Below, in pieces: positions 5,106 to 5,397 of a stretch of DNA of 5,397 nucleotides (positions are counted from its first letter, which is position 1; each line of letters begins with the position of its first letter). The stretch comes from Gelria sp. (GTDB taxonomy: Bacteria > Bacillota > Syntrophomonadia > Syntrophomonadales > Syntrophomonadaceae). A model generated the notes under the pieces. The model saw nothing but the letters and a program-made list of their open reading frames with translations, was not told where the DNA came from and did not search any database. The position numbers and the translations under genes were made by a program. Location of the stretch: the NCBI GenBank assembly GCA_012839665.1, contig DUMX01000178.1:1-5397 (forward strand), in the 5' to 3' direction.

Positions 5106-5174
5106 AAACAGCAAAGCATACCATACTAGTTTGTCTAACTTTGGAATATGTTGACCGAGGAGTAAGAGGGGAAA

Positions 5175-5397
5175 ATGGGTGTAGAAGTATTAAATATAGA
5201 TGATTACATAGAACAAGGCAATCTTGGGAGACACGAGACCTTTACACCACGGTATGGGTGGCTCAAAAAAGGTTATGATGCAGTTACTAAAGATGGGAAT
5301 GTATTCAAAGCTCCGGATGCAATTGAGCGCCTGGGAGTAGGAAAAAACATGGTTCGTTCCATTCGTTTTTGGTGCCAGGCATTTAAGTTAATTGAAC
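5175..5397 (+). CDS. DUF4007-family protein, N-terminal part (SspB-like candidate; runs off the right edge)
   Basis: The first 74 codons of a plus-strand gene are present. After a short leader, residues 18-36 read GRHETFTPRYGWLKKGYDA and residues 53-70 read LGVGKNMVRSIRFWCQAF. The HETF-x-x-RYGWLKK block and the LGVGKNMV-x-S-I-R-F-W-C block are the hallmark of DUF4007. The second block looks like a DNA-binding helix-turn-helix or winged-helix segment. As I recall, DUF4007 is found in SspB, a nicking protein of the SspABCD DNA phosphorothioation system, and in genes beside PAPS-reductase-like (DndC/SspD) proteins. If so, the genes right of this window should include an SspC-like ATPase and an SspD-like ATP pyrophosphatase. 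The start at 5175 follows a purine-rich GAGGAG...GAGGGG stretch with unusual spacing (12 or 3 bases), so translation may be modest. Family call is good; the defence role is inference. Confidence 0.82.
   Translation, partial: MGVEVLNIDDYIEQGNLGRHETFTPRYGWLKKGYDAVTKDGNVFKAPDAIERLGVGKNMVRSIRFWCQAFKLIE

Larger units (their letters stand above)
4908..5174. other. 267-base spacer before the DUF4007 gene: repeats and candidate sites, no gene
   Basis: No convincing reading frame is seen on either strand. From left to right it holds the AGTTTTAAA repeat and GTTTTAAAAC palindrome, an ATGACA/TGTCAT hairpin (4934-4939 with 4946-4951), and a perfect TATAAT (4962-4967) lacking a good -35. It then has a pair of GATTTAGCG direct repeats (5015-5023, 5034-5042) and a perfect DnaA-box sequence (5097-5105). 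No promoter for the downstream gene is convincing. The region is AT-rich and looks regulatory. Confidence 0.5.

Overview
The window reads as a stretch of a Gram-positive anaerobe, most likely a Clostridia/Peptococcaceae-type Firmicute (Desulfotomaculum/Pelotomaculum-like). The evidence is strong AGGAGG-type ribosome binding sites, sigma-A-like promoters, and an oxygen-independent alcohol/aldehyde gene set. The lineage is an inference from gene style, not from a marker gene. No tRNA, rRNA, CRISPR array, transposase or integrase is visible.

Left part (1-2268, minus strand): a metabolic operon read right to left. It holds a small nitroreductase-family flavoprotein, an NAD(P)-dependent aldehyde dehydrogenase with all key catalytic residues, and the first 59 residues of an iron-containing alcohol dehydrogenase that runs off the left edge. 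Gaps are 18 and 30 bases, each holding a ribosome binding site, with no terminator between genes. The set fits redox interconversion of an alcohol, its aldehyde and its acid; the substrate cannot be read from the sequence.

Middle (2269-3679, plus strand): a divergent region carries a good plus-strand promoter that leads into a 31-codon remnant of a Uma2-family (DUF820) nuclease gene. Its stop codon abuts the ribosome binding site of a nucleotidyltransferase (MNT) antitoxin gene, which is translationally coupled to a HepT-like HEPN gene. This is an MNT/HEPN (type VII-like) toxin-antitoxin pair. It is followed by a two-helix membrane protein (DUF5652-like) and a strong bidirectional terminator at 3707-3736.

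Right part (3742-5397): a 41-codon minus-strand reading frame of unknown identity ends against the same terminator. Past a consensus promoter lies a plus-strand gene for a J-like protein that lacks the HPD motif, has one membrane helix, and carries a conserved exported C-terminal domain. After a 267-base spacer with repeats and a perfect DnaA-box sequence, the window ends inside a DUF4007 gene. As I recall the literature, DUF4007 is the domain of SspB in SspABCD DNA-phosphorothioation defence.

The genes right of about 2540 look AT-richer than the metabolic operon. Together with the Uma2 remnant, the toxin-antitoxin pair and DUF4007, this suggests an acquired accessory or defence island next to a housekeeping operon. 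The DUF4007 gene and whatever follows it are the best lead to a larger system, but only its start is in view.
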